From BS750m-G62 sp964577175 (GTDB lineage Bacteria; Planctomycetota; Phycisphaerae; FEN-1346): 48,758 nt of DNA. The DNA is taken from assembly GCA_964577175.1 (NCBI GenBank), contig CAZNYC010000012.1, positions 1 through 48,758 of the forward strand. The letters are read 5' to 3'. The position numbers and the translations under genes are program-made. The notes beneath the pieces are model-generated. The model made no database searches, was not told the DNA's origin, and saw only the letters and a program-made list of their open reading frames with translations. Below, piece by piece: positions 1 through 8,021 of this stretch; position 1 is the first letter of the stretch, and each line of letters begins with the position of its first letter.

Positions 1-99
1 CATGAACCAAGGACGCAAGCGAAAAACCATTGGGGCGCAGTGTGCCGTCTGGGCTCCGGGCCGAGTGCTCGTCCCGGCCCCAGGGCCAGCGTCCCCGTC

Positions 100-300
100 G
101 GGCATGACCCCCAAAATGATACCCAAACTGACCCCCAAAACGAGCCGAATGACCCCCAAAGCAACGGGGATATGGATGGGCTGAACAAGCGTCAGCGCTG
201 GATCTGGGCACAGTTGAAGGCGGGCGTGAAAGTCCGAAACGGCGATGTGGCCACACAGTTCGGCCGCTCGCCCCAACGGCAGAGAGTAGCGGGGCGAACC
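100..300 (+). pseudogene. Degraded C-terminal HTH fragment of a Fic/RecG-like (AAA_4) protein
   Basis: The frame that begins upstream at 40 carries a Pro-Gln-Asn rich stretch (repeats of DPQN) followed by a segment reading LNKRQRWIWAQLKAG and then DVATQFGRS. From memory this layout, a DPQN-type linker followed by a 'LNERQ' winged-helix start, is typical of the C-terminus of Fic-domain and RecG-like transcriptional regulators. The segment stops matching after the first half of the helix-turn-helix, and no upstream domain lies inside the window. I read it as a decayed or truncated gene remnant. The family assignment is inference from pattern only. Confidence 0.35.
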
Positions 301-323
301 GAACAACTGAACGCGCCGGCGCT

Positions 324-1295
324 TCACATCCCCTTCGGCCCGATGTAACCCGTCGAGAGGGCCACGTCGTCGTACCACACCGTGTTGTCCTTCTTCGCGT
401 GGTGGACATACACGAGGATGCCGAACCGTTTCAGTTTCACCCGGGGGCTCGTGCGCCATCGAATCCCCGTGTAATGGATGTACAGTTTGCCGTCGATCCA
501 GGCGGCCAGTTCGCCGTCCGCCTTGCCGACCGTGTTGGCGCGGATCATGTGTTCCAGGCAATACCAGCGATCGCGGTCGAGCGCGATGCGGTCCTCCTTC
601 TTCGGGCCGAGCATGTTCCCCCAGCACTGCCCGTCCGGGCCGCCCTTCATGTCCATCCAATAGGTATAGAGGAACATATAGCCCGGCGGCGGGACGCGTG
701 CCCAGTCGCACCAGGGCTCGAACGCACTGGTGAACCGGTCGTCGCCCTTGGGCCGGATGCCGGCCTTGCCCATTCCGTCCCAGCGGCCCGTGCCGGCGAC
801 GGCGGCCAGGCCGCCGCCCACGTGGTGCAGGTTCCCCTGGTCGTAGCCGGGAGCGAAACGGATGTAGCGGCGGAAGTAGACGCGGTCGTACCCTTTCGGG
901 CCGAACCATCCGCTCGCGCCCGCCCCGCTCGCGCGGCCGTCGTTGGCCGGGGCCGTGAACTGGATGCACCCCCTGCCGGAGTAGGCGAGGTCCGCGTCGA
1001 AGACGAGTTTCGCCCGTCCGTCCTTCCGCCCGCGGATCTCGAAGTACTTCTCGAGCGACGCGTCCGACTCGAACCCGTCGCGGAAGAAGACCTTTCCCGG
1101 TTCCTGGAGCCGCGCCAGCGCCTCGGCGTCCGCCCGGGTCTCGGCCGTGACAAGCCGCGGGCGATAGCCTTCCCTTTCAGCAGGCGCCTCGGCGGAGGCC
1201 GTCGCGGCGACGGCCGCCGCAACGGCTGCCAGGACCAGGGGACACCATATCCGTGCCGGGCCGAACCGCCCGTATCCCGCCGAACGAATCGCCAT
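324..1295 (-). CDS. Secreted concanavalin-fold, polysaccharide-lyase-like protein
   Basis: A 323-residue exported protein. The ATG at 1295 follows GGAGG at good spacing and opens a signal peptide of about 35 residues (basic n-region, Ala/Val-rich core, cut near ASAEA). The mature part has FFRDGFES near its start, a central tract VYFRRYIRFAPG and HHVGGG, and a late strand AAWIDGKLYIHYTG ending in YDDVAL. This pattern of beta strands with a 'D.ga..Wv.Dg' element is that of jelly-roll heparin/alginate-lyase-like (concanavalin A-like) proteins that bind or cleave polysaccharide outside the cytoplasm. I cannot name the substrate or confirm catalytic residues. The frame stays open further upstream, but that part is antisense to zwf and not real. 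It is divergent from zwf across about 220 bp. Confidence 0.7.
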   Translation of the reverse strand: MAIRSAGYGRFGPARIWCPLVLAAVAAAVAATASAEAPAEREGYRPRLVTAETRADAEALARLQEPGKVFFRDGFESDASLEKYFEIRGRKDGRAKLVFDADLAYSGRGCIQFTAPANDGRASGAGASGWFGPKGYDRVYFRRYIRFAPGYDQGNLHHVGGGLAAVAGTGRWDGMGKAGIRPKGDDRFTSAFEPWCDWARVPPPGYMFLYTYWMDMKGGPDGQCWGNMLGPKKEDRIALDRDRWYCLEHMIRANTVGKADGELAAWIDGKLYIHYTGIRWRTSPRVKLKRFGILVYVHHAKKDNTVWYDDVALSTGYIGPKGM

Positions 1296-1323
1296 GACCG
1301 TCCCTCCTCCAGTGCGTCCCCGC

Positions 1324-1352
1324 ATTGTACCGTCCGCCGCCTGGATTAAAAG
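1324..1352 (-). promoter_or_regulatory. Possible promoter of the lyase-like gene
   Basis: On the minus strand a TACAAT hexamer (1324-1329) lies about 30 bases before the ATG at 1295. The -35 region 16-17 bases further up is only TTTTAA/CTTTTA, so the match is weak. Confidence 0.3.
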
Positions 1353-1400
1353 GGGGCGCCGCGCCGCCGCCGCCGTCGCCGGGGCTTTTCCAGTATCCCC

Positions 1401-1430
1401 TTGTTCGGCCCCTCCGGGAGCACGCATAAT
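1401..1430 (+). promoter_or_regulatory. Possible zwf promoter
   Basis: TTGTTC at 1401-1406 and CATAAT at 1425-1430 are separated by 18 bases, about 90 bases before the zwf start. This is a plausible sigma70-type promoter judged by pattern only. Confidence 0.35.
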
Positions 1431-1517
1431 GGATGCCATGGCGTTGGAAACGCACCGCGTGTCGGCGGGCGCGTGACGCCGAGCAGGTTCCCAGACCCCA
1501 GACCAAGGAATGGCACT

Positions 1518-3086
1518 ATGGCCGATGGGCCGGACACCTCCGCCGCCAACACCGGAGAGGCCTCCGACGCCGCCCACCCTTTCCCGCCGGACCCGTTTAC
1601 GCTGGTCATCTTCGGCGCCTCGGGCGACCTGACGCGGCGCAAGGTCATTCCCTCCATCTACGACCTGTGGTCCGACGGCCACTTGCCGCGCGATTTCGCC
1701 GTCGTCGGCTACGCCCGGACCTCGATGACCGACGACGCCTGGCGCGAGCGCATGCGCGACGGCGTGACCACCTTCTCGCGGGCCGACACGGACGACGACC
1801 CGTGGACGGACTTCGCTTCCCGCCTGACATACGTCACGGGGCAGTACGACGACGCGGACGACTTCCGGGCCCTGGCCGACCGGCTCGGCCGCGGCGCGGC
1901 CGAGGGCGCCCTGCCCCCCAACCGTCTCTTCTACCTGGCCACCCCGCCGGGCGCCTTCGCCGACGTCGTCCGGAGCCTCGACGCCTCCGGCCTGGCGCGG
2001 CCGGACAACCAGGAGCCGTGGGCCCGTGTGATCATCGAGAAACCGTTCGGCCACAGCCTGGGCGACGCCCGCGCCCTGACGACCCTGGTCCGGCGGACTT
2101 TCGCCGAGGGCCAGATCTTCCGCATCGATCACTACCTGGGCAAGGAAACGGTCCAGAACCTGCTGGTCCTGCGGTTCGCCAACAGCATCTTCGACCCGCT
2201 CTGGAACCAGAAATATATCGATCACGTGCAGGTCACGGTGGCGGAGAAGGACGGCGTGGGCACGCGCGGCTCATACTACGACGCCTCCGGGGCCCTCCGC
2301 GACATGGTCCAGAACCACATGATGCACCTGGTAAGCCTGGTGGCCATGGAGCCCCCCGTCTCGCTCGACCCCGACGCCATCCGCGACGAGAAGGTGAAGG
2401 TGCTCCACTCGCTCCGTGCGATCCCGCCCGATTGTGCCGCGGGGCAAGTGGTCCGGGCCCAGTACGGCCGTGGCACGGTCGAGGGCGAGTCCGTCCCCGG
2501 CTACCGCCAGGAGGACGGCGTGCCGGACGACTCGCGCACCGAAACGTTTGTCGCCCTGAAACTGCTCATCGACAACTGGCGGTGGGCGGGGGTTCCGTTC
2601 TACCTGCGGACCGGCAAGCGAATGCCCGTGCGCCTCACGGAAATCGGCGTGCACTTCAAGCCGATTCCGCAGGTCCTCTTCGGCGCCGAACCGCACGGCC
2701 CCCTCCAACCGAACGTCCTGGCTATCCGCATCCAGCCCAACGACGGCATCACGATGCGGTTCCAGGTCAAGGTGCCGGGACCGACCATGCGCCTTGAACC
2801 GTACCAGATGGACTTCGGCTACGCCGAGGCGTTCCGCGACGGCTCGCCGGACGCGTACGAGCGCCTCATCCTGGACGCGGCGCTCGGCGACCAGACCCGT
2901 TTCACGCGCAGCGACGAGGTCGAGGCGGCGTGGGCGTTCGTCCAGCCGATTCTCGACGGCTGCCGCGAGTACGACCCGGCGTGTCTGACGACCTACGAGG
3001 CCGGGTCGTGGGGCCCGGAGGCCGCCGATCGCCTCATCCAGGACGACGGCCGCGACTGGATGCTCGTCCGCCGGCGGCATTCGTGA
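1518..3086 (+). CDS. zwf: Glucose-6-phosphate 1-dehydrogenase
   Basis: This 522-residue enzyme oxidises glucose 6-phosphate to 6-phosphogluconolactone with reduction of NAD(P)+, the entry step of the oxidative pentose phosphate pathway in the cytoplasm. The dinucleotide-binding loop GASGDL is at residues 33-38. The substrate-binding/active-site signature RIDHYLGKE is at 202-210, including D204, H205 and K209, and QNH at 265-267 supplies the second conserved histidine. The length is slightly above the usual ~490 because of about 25 extra N-terminal residues rich in Ala and Asp. I chose the ATG at 1518, which follows AAGGA, because the longer open frame from 1401 overlaps the promoter region. 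No 6-phosphogluconolactonase or gnd lies beside it here. Confidence 0.95.
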   Translation: MADGPDTSAANTGEASDAAHPFPPDPFTLVIFGASGDLTRRKVIPSIYDLWSDGHLPRDFAVVGYARTSMTDDAWRERMRDGVTTFSRADTDDDPWTDFASRLTYVTGQYDDADDFRALADRLGRGAAEGALPPNRLFYLATPPGAFADVVRSLDASGLARPDNQEPWARVIIEKPFGHSLGDARALTTLVRRTFAEGQIFRIDHYLGKETVQNLLVLRFANSIFDPLWNQKYIDHVQVTVAEKDGVGTRGSYYDASGALRDMVQNHMMHLVSLVAMEPPVSLDPDAIRDEKVKVLHSLRAIPPDCAAGQVVRAQYGRGTVEGESVPGYRQEDGVPDDSRTETFVALKLLIDNWRWAGVPFYLRTGKRMPVRLTEIGVHFKPIPQVLFGAEPHGPLQPNVLAIRIQPNDGITMRFQVKVPGPTMRLEPYQMDFGYAEAFRDGSPDAYERLILDAALGDQTRFTRSDEVEAAWAFVQPILDGCREYDPACLTTYEAGSWGPEAADRLIQDDGRDWMLVRRRHS

Positions 3087-3103
3087 TAGCCCACAAGAGA
3101 GGC

Positions 3104-3182
3104 AGCGCGGCGGGCTCCGCACTTGCCGCGCGGAACGGGCAGGGCATCCGTAGCACGGGGGGGTGCAAAGACCCACCGCGCC
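3104..3182. repeat. Family A palindromic repeat, copy A1 (diverged)
   Basis: Inverted arms of the GCGCGGCGGGTCTCCG type: the left arm GCGCGGCGGGCTCCGC and the right arm GCAAAGACCCACCGCGCC enclose about 45 bases. The right arm reads GAKTHRA in the frame that continues openly into the downstream ZIP gene. Confidence 0.7.
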
Positions 3183-3221
3183 ACACCAAGGGCCGCACGG
3201 AACCCCATAGGAAGAGCCGTC

Positions 3222-4025
3222 GTGCAACTCGAAACCCTCTCCCCCGCCGAGACGATCCTGTACGGCCTGGCGGCCAGTACGGCGGCGGGCCTGGCCACCG
3301 GCGTCGGCGCCCTGCCCGGTTTGTTCATGAAGGACCTCTCGCAGAAGGCGCTCAACACGCTGCTGGGATTTGCCGCGGGCGTGATGCTGGCGGCGACGTC
3401 GTTCAGCCTCATCGTGCCCGGCATCGAGTACGGAGAGACGATTTACGGCACGCCCTACTGGGCGGTCCTCGTGATGGTGGGCGGCATCCTGTTCGGGGCC
3501 GTCTGCCTGGACCGCTTGGACAAGTGGATTCCCCACGAGCACTTCGTCAAGGGCCACGAGGGCCCCTCCTCCAGCCTGCGGAAGACGTGGCTGTTCGTCC
3601 TGGCGATCACGCTCCACAACTTCCCGGAAGGCCTGGCGGTGGGCGTCGGCTTCGGCGGCGGGACGGAGGAAGCGGTGGCCCACGGCACGACGCTGGCGCT
3701 CGGCATCGGTCTCCAGAACATGCCGGAGGGACTCGCCGTCTTCCTCCCCCTCGTGCGCGAAGGGTACGGCCGCGGGCGGGCCCTCTGGATTGCCGCCGCC
3801 ACCGGCCTCGTCGAGCCGATCGCCGGCCTCCTCGGGGCGGGCCTGGTCGGCTTCTTCGCGCCCGTCCTGCCGCTGGGCATGGCCTTCGCCGCCGGCGCCA
3901 TGCTCTTCGTCATCAGTGACGAAATCATCCCCGAGACGCACCGCCAGGGCGGCGAACGCCTGGCCACCTTCGGCGTGATGGTCGGCTTCGTCATCATGAT
4001 GGCCATGGACGTGCTTCTGGGATAG
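3222..4025 (+). CDS. ZIP-family divalent metal transporter
   Basis: A 267-residue inner-membrane protein of the ZIP (zinc/iron permease) family, expected to import Zn2+ or related divalent cations into the cytoplasm. It has about eight hydrophobic segments and both metal-site signatures: HNFPEG at 132-137 in one helix and QNMPEG at 165-170 in the next, with His/Asn/Glu as the expected ligands. The loop around residues 100-120 (HEHFVKGHEG) is histidine-rich, as is usual between helices 3 and 4. I chose the GTG at 3222 because GGAAGAG precedes it and residue 1 then sits just before the first helix. The longer open frame upstream runs through repeat A1. Seven bases separate the stop from the next small ORF. 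Confidence 0.88.
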   Translation: MQLETLSPAETILYGLAASTAAGLATGVGALPGLFMKDLSQKALNTLLGFAAGVMLAATSFSLIVPGIEYGETIYGTPYWAVLVMVGGILFGAVCLDRLDKWIPHEHFVKGHEGPSSSLRKTWLFVLAITLHNFPEGLAVGVGFGGGTEEAVAHGTTLALGIGLQNMPEGLAVFLPLVREGYGRGRALWIAAATGLVEPIAGLLGAGLVGFFAPVLPLGMAFAAGAMLFVISDEIIPETHRQGGERLATFGVMVGFVIMMAMDVLLG

Positions 4026-4032
4026 CGGCCCG

Positions 4033-4218
4033 ATGGCCGACGGCTTCCCCGGTTCCACGCCGAAGAACATCGATACGTTTCACTTGGCCGCTACGGACGA
4101 CGGGACGGGCTGGGCCAGCGTCGGCCGCCGCCTGTACGCCGGCCCGCTGGCGGGCGGCCCGTGGCGGCATGTGTGGGAGGCGCCGGACCCGATCGCCGCC
4201 CTCTCCGTCGCCGTCTGA
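4033..4218 (+). CDS. Small hypothetical protein, possible BNR/propeller fragment
   Basis: A 61-residue ORF starting 8 bases after the ZIP gene. The text IDTFHLAATDDGTGWASVG followed by RRLYAGPLAGGPWRHVWEAP looks like one blade of a sialidase/BNR-type propeller, and the base composition resembles coding sequence. It stops after that single blade, so it is either a remnant of a larger gene or a genuine small protein translated with the transporter. I do not recognise a family and there is no strong ribosome-binding site. Confidence 0.4.
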   Translation: MADGFPGSTPKNIDTFHLAATDDGTGWASVGRRLYAGPLAGGPWRHVWEAPDPIAALSVAV

Positions 4219-4248
4219 GTCGGCCGGCAAGACAAGTGTGACGACGCG

Positions 4249-4320
4249 GGTGCCACCGATGCTTGTCAATCGGTGCCGGGCGAATCGACCGCGCGGCTTG
4301 ACACGGACACGATGGCACCC
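4249..4320. repeat. Family E palindromic repeat, copy E1
   Basis: The ends GGTGCCACCGAT and ATGGCACCC are inverted, and the first part forms its own small hairpin (CACCGATGCTTGTCAATCGGTG). It shares the ACCGATTGnnAAGCAATCGGTGGCACC motif with E2 at 7421-7491. It lies between the small ORF and the dehydrogenase gene. Confidence 0.6.
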
Positions 4321-4343
4321 GCCCAGACGAATGAGAGGTCGTT

Positions 4344-5375
4344 ATGAAAGCCGTCACGATTCGCGCTCACGGCGGGCCGGACGTGGTCCGCGTGGAAGAC
4401 GTGGACGCCCCCTCGGCCGCCGCCGGCGAGGTCGTCCTCGACATCCGGTCCGCCGCTCTCAATCACCTGGACCTGTGGGTGTGCATGGGCCGACCGGGGA
4501 TGGACATCGAGTTCCCGCACGTCCTGGGGTCCGATGCCGCCGGCGTCGTGGCCGAGGTCGGCGACGGCGTCCACGGCCTGGCGGCGGGCGACGAGGTCGT
4601 CATCAACCCGGGCCTCTCGTGCGGATGTTGTGAGGCCTGCCGCCGCGGCGAACAGAGCGAGTGCCGCGCCTACTCCATCGTCGGCCTGGGCCGGTGGGGC
4701 ACGTTCGCCGAGCGGGTGGCCGTCCCCGCCCGGTGCGTCCGGCCGAAACCCGTCCACCTTGACTGGACGGCAGCGGCCGCCCTGACGCTGGCGCACCTAA
4801 CGGCGTGGCGCATGCTGATGACTCGGGCCCGGCTGGGGGCGGGCGAAACGGTCCTCATCCACGGTATCGGCGGCGGGGTGGCGCTGGCGTCGCTTCAGAT
4901 CGCCAAACTCGCCGGCGCGTGGGTCATTGTCACCTCCTCGTCCGACGACAAACTCGCACGGGCGGAGGAACTGGGCGCCGACGTCACCGTCAACTACCGC
5001 GCCGAGCCGGACGTGGCCAAGGCCGTCATCGGCGCCACCGGCGGGCGCGGCGTCGACGTGGTCGTCGACACGGTCGGGGCCGACACGTGGGCCATCGATT
5101 TTCAGGCCGTCCGCCGCGGCGGGCGGATCGTCAACTGCGGCGTCACGACCGGCGCCGAAGCCACCACGCCCCTGCACGCCCTGTACTGGAAACAGGTGAC
5201 CGTGCTCGGCTCGACGATGGGCTCGGACGAGGATTTCCGTCGGCTGCTGCTGGCGGTGGAGGCCAACGAACTCGCGCCGGTGGTCCATGGGACGTACTCG
5301 CTCGCCGACGCCGCCGACGCCCTCGCCTGCATGGAGGCGGGCGAGCAGTTCGGCAAGATCGTCCTGACCACGTAG
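4344..5375 (+). CDS. Zinc-binding alcohol dehydrogenase / quinone oxidoreductase (MDR family)
   Basis: A 343-residue medium-chain dehydrogenase/reductase. The N-terminal GroES-like domain contains NHLD (near 39-42) and a lobe with the structural-zinc ligands C93, C96, C99 and C107. The Rossmann domain begins near residue 170 with a glycine-rich GIGGG turn. The catalytic-zinc cysteine of classical alcohol dehydrogenases is replaced by NHLDLW, which points to the QOR/zinc-MDR branch, acting on aldehydes, quinones or enoyl substrates with NAD(P)H. The substrate cannot be predicted. The ATG at 4344 follows GAGAGG. It is preceded by repeat E1 and followed by repeat B1, so it is probably transcribed alone. 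Confidence 0.88.
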   Translation: MKAVTIRAHGGPDVVRVEDVDAPSAAAGEVVLDIRSAALNHLDLWVCMGRPGMDIEFPHVLGSDAAGVVAEVGDGVHGLAAGDEVVINPGLSCGCCEACRRGEQSECRAYSIVGLGRWGTFAERVAVPARCVRPKPVHLDWTAAAALTLAHLTAWRMLMTRARLGAGETVLIHGIGGGVALASLQIAKLAGAWVIVTSSSDDKLARAEELGADVTVNYRAEPDVAKAVIGATGGRGVDVVVDTVGADTWAIDFQAVRRGGRIVNCGVTTGAEATTPLHALYWKQVTVLGSTMGSDEDFRRLLLAVEANELAPVVHGTYSLADAADALACMEAGEQFGKIVLTT

Positions 5376-5430
5376 CCGTGAGCGGCGAGCCGCTGCAATA
5401 AAGGGCGTCCGATTCATTGGTCCCGGCAGA

Positions 5431-5531
5431 TGTCATTCTGGGGCCTCGCTTGCGGGGCCGAAGAATCTCGCCGTGCGAAAGGCGACAAGGCGAGATTCTT
5501 CGTCGCGGCTTCGCCGCTCCTCAGAATGACA
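5431..5531. repeat. Family B palindromic repeat, copy B1
   Basis: A typical copy: TGTCATTCTGGGG...GAAGAATCTCGCC, then the mirror GGCGAGATTCTTC...CTCAGAATGACA. The outer and inner arms are inverted. The frame through the element is open into the downstream DUF255 gene, and the terminal AGAATGACA supplies an in-frame ATG, but the better start is at 5589. Confidence 0.85.
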
Positions 5532-5588
5532 ACCTCGAAGGGTTCCTTTACCGGATTCAATAATCGCCGTTTTGCAGGAGAGCACACC

Positions 5589-7412
5589 GTGCCCCCTTCC
5601 CCCAACCAACCCACGAACCGCCTCGCCGGCGCCACCAGCCCGTACCTCCTCCTGCACGCGGAGAACCCCGTGGCGTGGCAGCCGTGGGACGAGGCGGCCC
5701 TCGAGCGCGCCCGCCGGGAGGACAAGCCCATCTTCCTGTCCATCGGCTACTCGGCGTGCCACTGGTGCCACGTCATGGCCCGCGAGTCGTTCGAGGACGC
5801 CGAGACCGCGAAGTTTCTCAACGCCCGCTTCGTCTCCATCAAGGTCGACCGCGAAGAGCGGCCGGACCTCGATGCCCTCTACATGACCGCCGTCCAGGCG
5901 ATGACCGGCCGAGGCGGGTGGCCGATGAGCGTCTTCCTGACACCCGACCTCCGCCCCTTCCACGGAGGCACGTACTGGCCGGACCGGCCGCGGCACGGCA
6001 TGCCGTCGTTCAGGCAGGTGCTCGAAGCGGTTGCCGAGGCGTGGAAAAACCGCACCGACGAGGTTGAGAAGACCGCCGCCCGCGTCACGGAGGCCATCCG
6101 GCGGTCGGCCGACCGGACGGGCACGGGCGACGCGACGCTCGACGACGGTCCGCTGGCGGCGGCCGTCCGGCACCTTCAGCGGCAGTTCGACGCCGAGCAC
6201 GGCGGGTTCGGCGGGGCGCCGAAGTTTCCCCCCGCCACGACGATCCGCCTGCTCCTCGCCCAGCACGAACGCGACGGCGACGCGGACGCCCTGCGCATGG
6301 CCCGGCGGACGCTCGACGACATGGCCCGCGGCGGCATCCGCGACCAACTCGGCGGCGGGTTCCACCGTTACGCCGTCGACGCCGCGTGGCTCGTCCCGCA
6401 CTTCGAGAAGATGCTGTACGACAACGCCCTCCTGGCCGTCGCGTACATCGAGGCCTACCAGGCCACGGGGGAAGAACGGTACGCCCGCGTGGCCCGCGAG
6501 ACGCTCGACTGGGTGCGCCGCGAGATGGCCGACGCCGGCGGCGGGTTCCACGCCGCCCTCTCCGCCGAGACCGAGGGCGAGGAAGGCGCGTTCTACGTCT
6601 GGACCAGCGCCGAGGTCCGCGAGGCCGTCGGGCCGGACGAGGCCGACCTCGTCGGCCGGTACTTCGGCGTCACGGACGAGGGGAACTTCGAGGGAGGACG
6701 AAGCGTCCTGCACGTGCCGGTCCCGCACGATGCGTTTGCCGAGCGCGAAGGCATCGAGCCCGAGGCCCTGCGCGAACGGATCGACGCGGCGCGCGAGCGG
6801 CTGCTCCAGGCCCGCGGCGAGCGCGAGCCGCCCCACAAGGACGACAAGGTCCTGGCAGACTGGAGTGCCCTGGCGGTGGCGGCCTTCGCCAGGGCCGCCC
6901 GCGTCCTGGACGAGCCGCGGTATCGCCAAGCCGCCGAGGGGGCGGCCGACTTCCTCCTCGGCGAAATGTGGGACGAAACGGACGGTCTCCTGCACGCCCA
7001 CCGGGCCGGCACGAGCCACACGCCGGCCTTCCTCGACGATTATGCGTACCTGGCGTCCGCCCTGCTCGACCTGTACGAGGTGACGTCCGAGGCGGAGCGC
7101 CTCCAGCAAGCCCGGCGCGTAGCCGATGCGTTGATCGAGCGCTTCGCCGACCCCGACGGCGGCGGCTTCTACGAGACGTCCGCGGGACGGGAGGACCTCA
7201 TCGCGCGGCTGAAGCGCGGCTACGACCAGGCGCGGCCGAACGGCAACGCCGTCGCCGCACGGGCCCTGCTGCGGCTGGCGCCGCACACGGACGAGGCGGC
7301 GTATCGCGATGCGGCCGTCGGCACCCTGAAGGCATTCCACCCGACGATGACCGAGGCGCCGGAGGCGGCCGCCGCGATGCTCCTGGCGCTGGAATCGTAT
7401 CTGACGAAGTGA
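5589..7412 (+). CDS. DUF255 thioredoxin-fold protein (YyaL/SSP411 family)
   Basis: A 607-residue protein with an N-terminal thioredoxin-like domain (residues ~10-170) and a C-terminal (alpha/alpha)6-barrel resembling N-acylglucosamine 2-epimerases and glycoside hydrolases. The redox motif CHWCHVM lies at 57-63, with C57 and C60 as the CxxC pair. This family (YyaL in Bacillus, SPATA20 in animals) is widespread but its reaction is unknown. I chose the GTG at 5589 because GCAGGAG lies 8 bases upstream and NRLAGATSPYLLLHA, the usual family N-terminus, begins about 10 residues later. The open frame upstream to 5430 is repeat B1. The next gene encodes another small redox protein (rubredoxin). Confidence 0.9.
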   Translation: MPPSPNQPTNRLAGATSPYLLLHAENPVAWQPWDEAALERARREDKPIFLSIGYSACHWCHVMARESFEDAETAKFLNARFVSIKVDREERPDLDALYMTAVQAMTGRGGWPMSVFLTPDLRPFHGGTYWPDRPRHGMPSFRQVLEAVAEAWKNRTDEVEKTAARVTEAIRRSADRTGTGDATLDDGPLAAAVRHLQRQFDAEHGGFGGAPKFPPATTIRLLLAQHERDGDADALRMARRTLDDMARGGIRDQLGGGFHRYAVDAAWLVPHFEKMLYDNALLAVAYIEAYQATGEERYARVARETLDWVRREMADAGGGFHAALSAETEGEEGAFYVWTSAEVREAVGPDEADLVGRYFGVTDEGNFEGGRSVLHVPVPHDAFAEREGIEPEALRERIDAARERLLQARGEREPPHKDDKVLADWSALAVAAFARAARVLDEPRYRQAAEGAADFLLGEMWDETDGLLHAHRAGTSHTPAFLDDYAYLASALLDLYEVTSEAERLQQARRVADALIERFADPDGGGFYETSAGREDLIARLKRGYDQARPNGNAVAARALLRLAPHTDEAAYRDAAVGTLKAFHPTMTEAPEAAAAMLLALESYLTK

Positions 7413-7420
7413 CCCGCGCA

Positions 7421-7491
7421 GGTGCCACGGTTTGCTCGCAAACCGTGCTCTGCAATCCCCAAGCACCGATTGACAAGCAATCGGTGGCACC
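7421..7491. repeat. Family E palindromic repeat, copy E2
   Basis: GGTGCCACGG...TCGGTGGCACC ends are inverted. Inside are two perfect hairpins, CACGGTTTGCTCGCAAACCGTG in outline (7425-7446) and CACCGATTGACAAGCAATCGGTG in outline (7464-7486). It may also act as a terminator after the DUF255 gene, but no T-tract follows. Confidence 0.65.
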
Positions 7492-7610
7492 GGGCGCATC
7501 GCCCCGGGCGCCACTGGCGGCTTGCCCGCCAGCGTTCACTGAACCTCGAAACGCACGGGCGGACGAGCCGCCCGCGGCAGCCCGGGCGGCCGTTCGTTTT
7601 CCTCACGGCG

Positions 7611-7640
7611 TTGAAAATCCACTGCGCGGCGGTCTATGAT
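7611..7640 (+). promoter_or_regulatory. Predicted rubredoxin promoter
   Basis: TTGAAA (7611-7616) and TATGAT (7635-7640) are spaced by 18 bases, about 80 bases upstream of the rubredoxin ATG. The spacing and hexamers fit a sigma70-type promoter. The rest of the 7492-7721 gap shows nothing else I recognise. Confidence 0.55.
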
Positions 7641-7721
7641 AAGCGTTCGGGCGCGGCAGGCGGCACGGTCCCGCCTGCGGCGCAAAACGGTCGACCCCTT
7701 TTGGCAGAAAGGAATGCCTCC

Positions 7722-7880
7722 ATGCAGAAGTACGAGTGTCTCGTCTGCGGTTACATCTACGATCCCGAGAAGGGCGACCCCACGCAGAACATCGAGCCCG
7801 GCACCGCCTTCGACGACCTGCCGGACGACTGGACCTGCCCGGACTGCGGCGTGGGGAAGGATCAGTTCGAGCCGGCCTGA
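7722..7880 (+). CDS. Rubredoxin
   Basis: A 52-residue rubredoxin, a small cytoplasmic one-electron carrier with a single Fe(Cys)4 site. The ligands are C6 and C9 in CLVCGY and C39 and C42 in CPDCG, and the family core DPEKGDP...GT.F.DLPDDW is intact and of normal length. AGAAAGGA precedes the ATG. It probably transfers electrons to rubrerythrin-type or oxygen-reducing partners, or takes them from ferredoxin, which would fit the 2-oxoacid:ferredoxin oxidoreductase genes directly downstream. The presence of rubredoxin and of that enzyme suggests an anaerobic or microaerophilic lifestyle. Confidence 0.96.
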   Translation: MQKYECLVCGYIYDPEKGDPTQNIEPGTAFDDLPDDWTCPDCGVGKDQFEPA

Positions 7881-7900
7881 CCCGCTCGGCGCGAGCCGAT

Positions 7901-7972
7901 GCGCGGGGGGTCTCCGTCCCCACCGCGCACGAACCGCCTTGCCGGCGCGGCGGGTGCGGAGACCCGCCGCGC
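7901..7972. repeat. Family A palindromic repeat, copy A2
   Basis: GCGCGGGGGGTCTCCG...CACCGCGC and GCGCGGCGGGTGCGGAGACC...CGCGC form paired arms. It is preceded by AT, so the element starts ATGCGCGG. The frame RGGSPSPPR...GAETRRA continues without a stop into the oxidoreductase alpha gene. Confidence 0.8.
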
Positions 7973-8021
7973 TTCAGCGCCTTTCGCCACTCGGCCACTC
8001 CACCTGCGAGGAGAGAACCCC

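Noticed and set aside
1401..1517. A 39-residue N-terminal extension of glucose-6-phosphate dehydrogenase
   Set aside because: It starts within the putative promoter and has no ribosome-binding site; the ATG at 1518 follows AAGGA.
5430..5588. A longer DUF255 protein starting inside repeat B1
   Set aside because: The GTG at 5589 has a good ribosome-binding site and matches the family N-terminus; the upstream part is repeat-derived.
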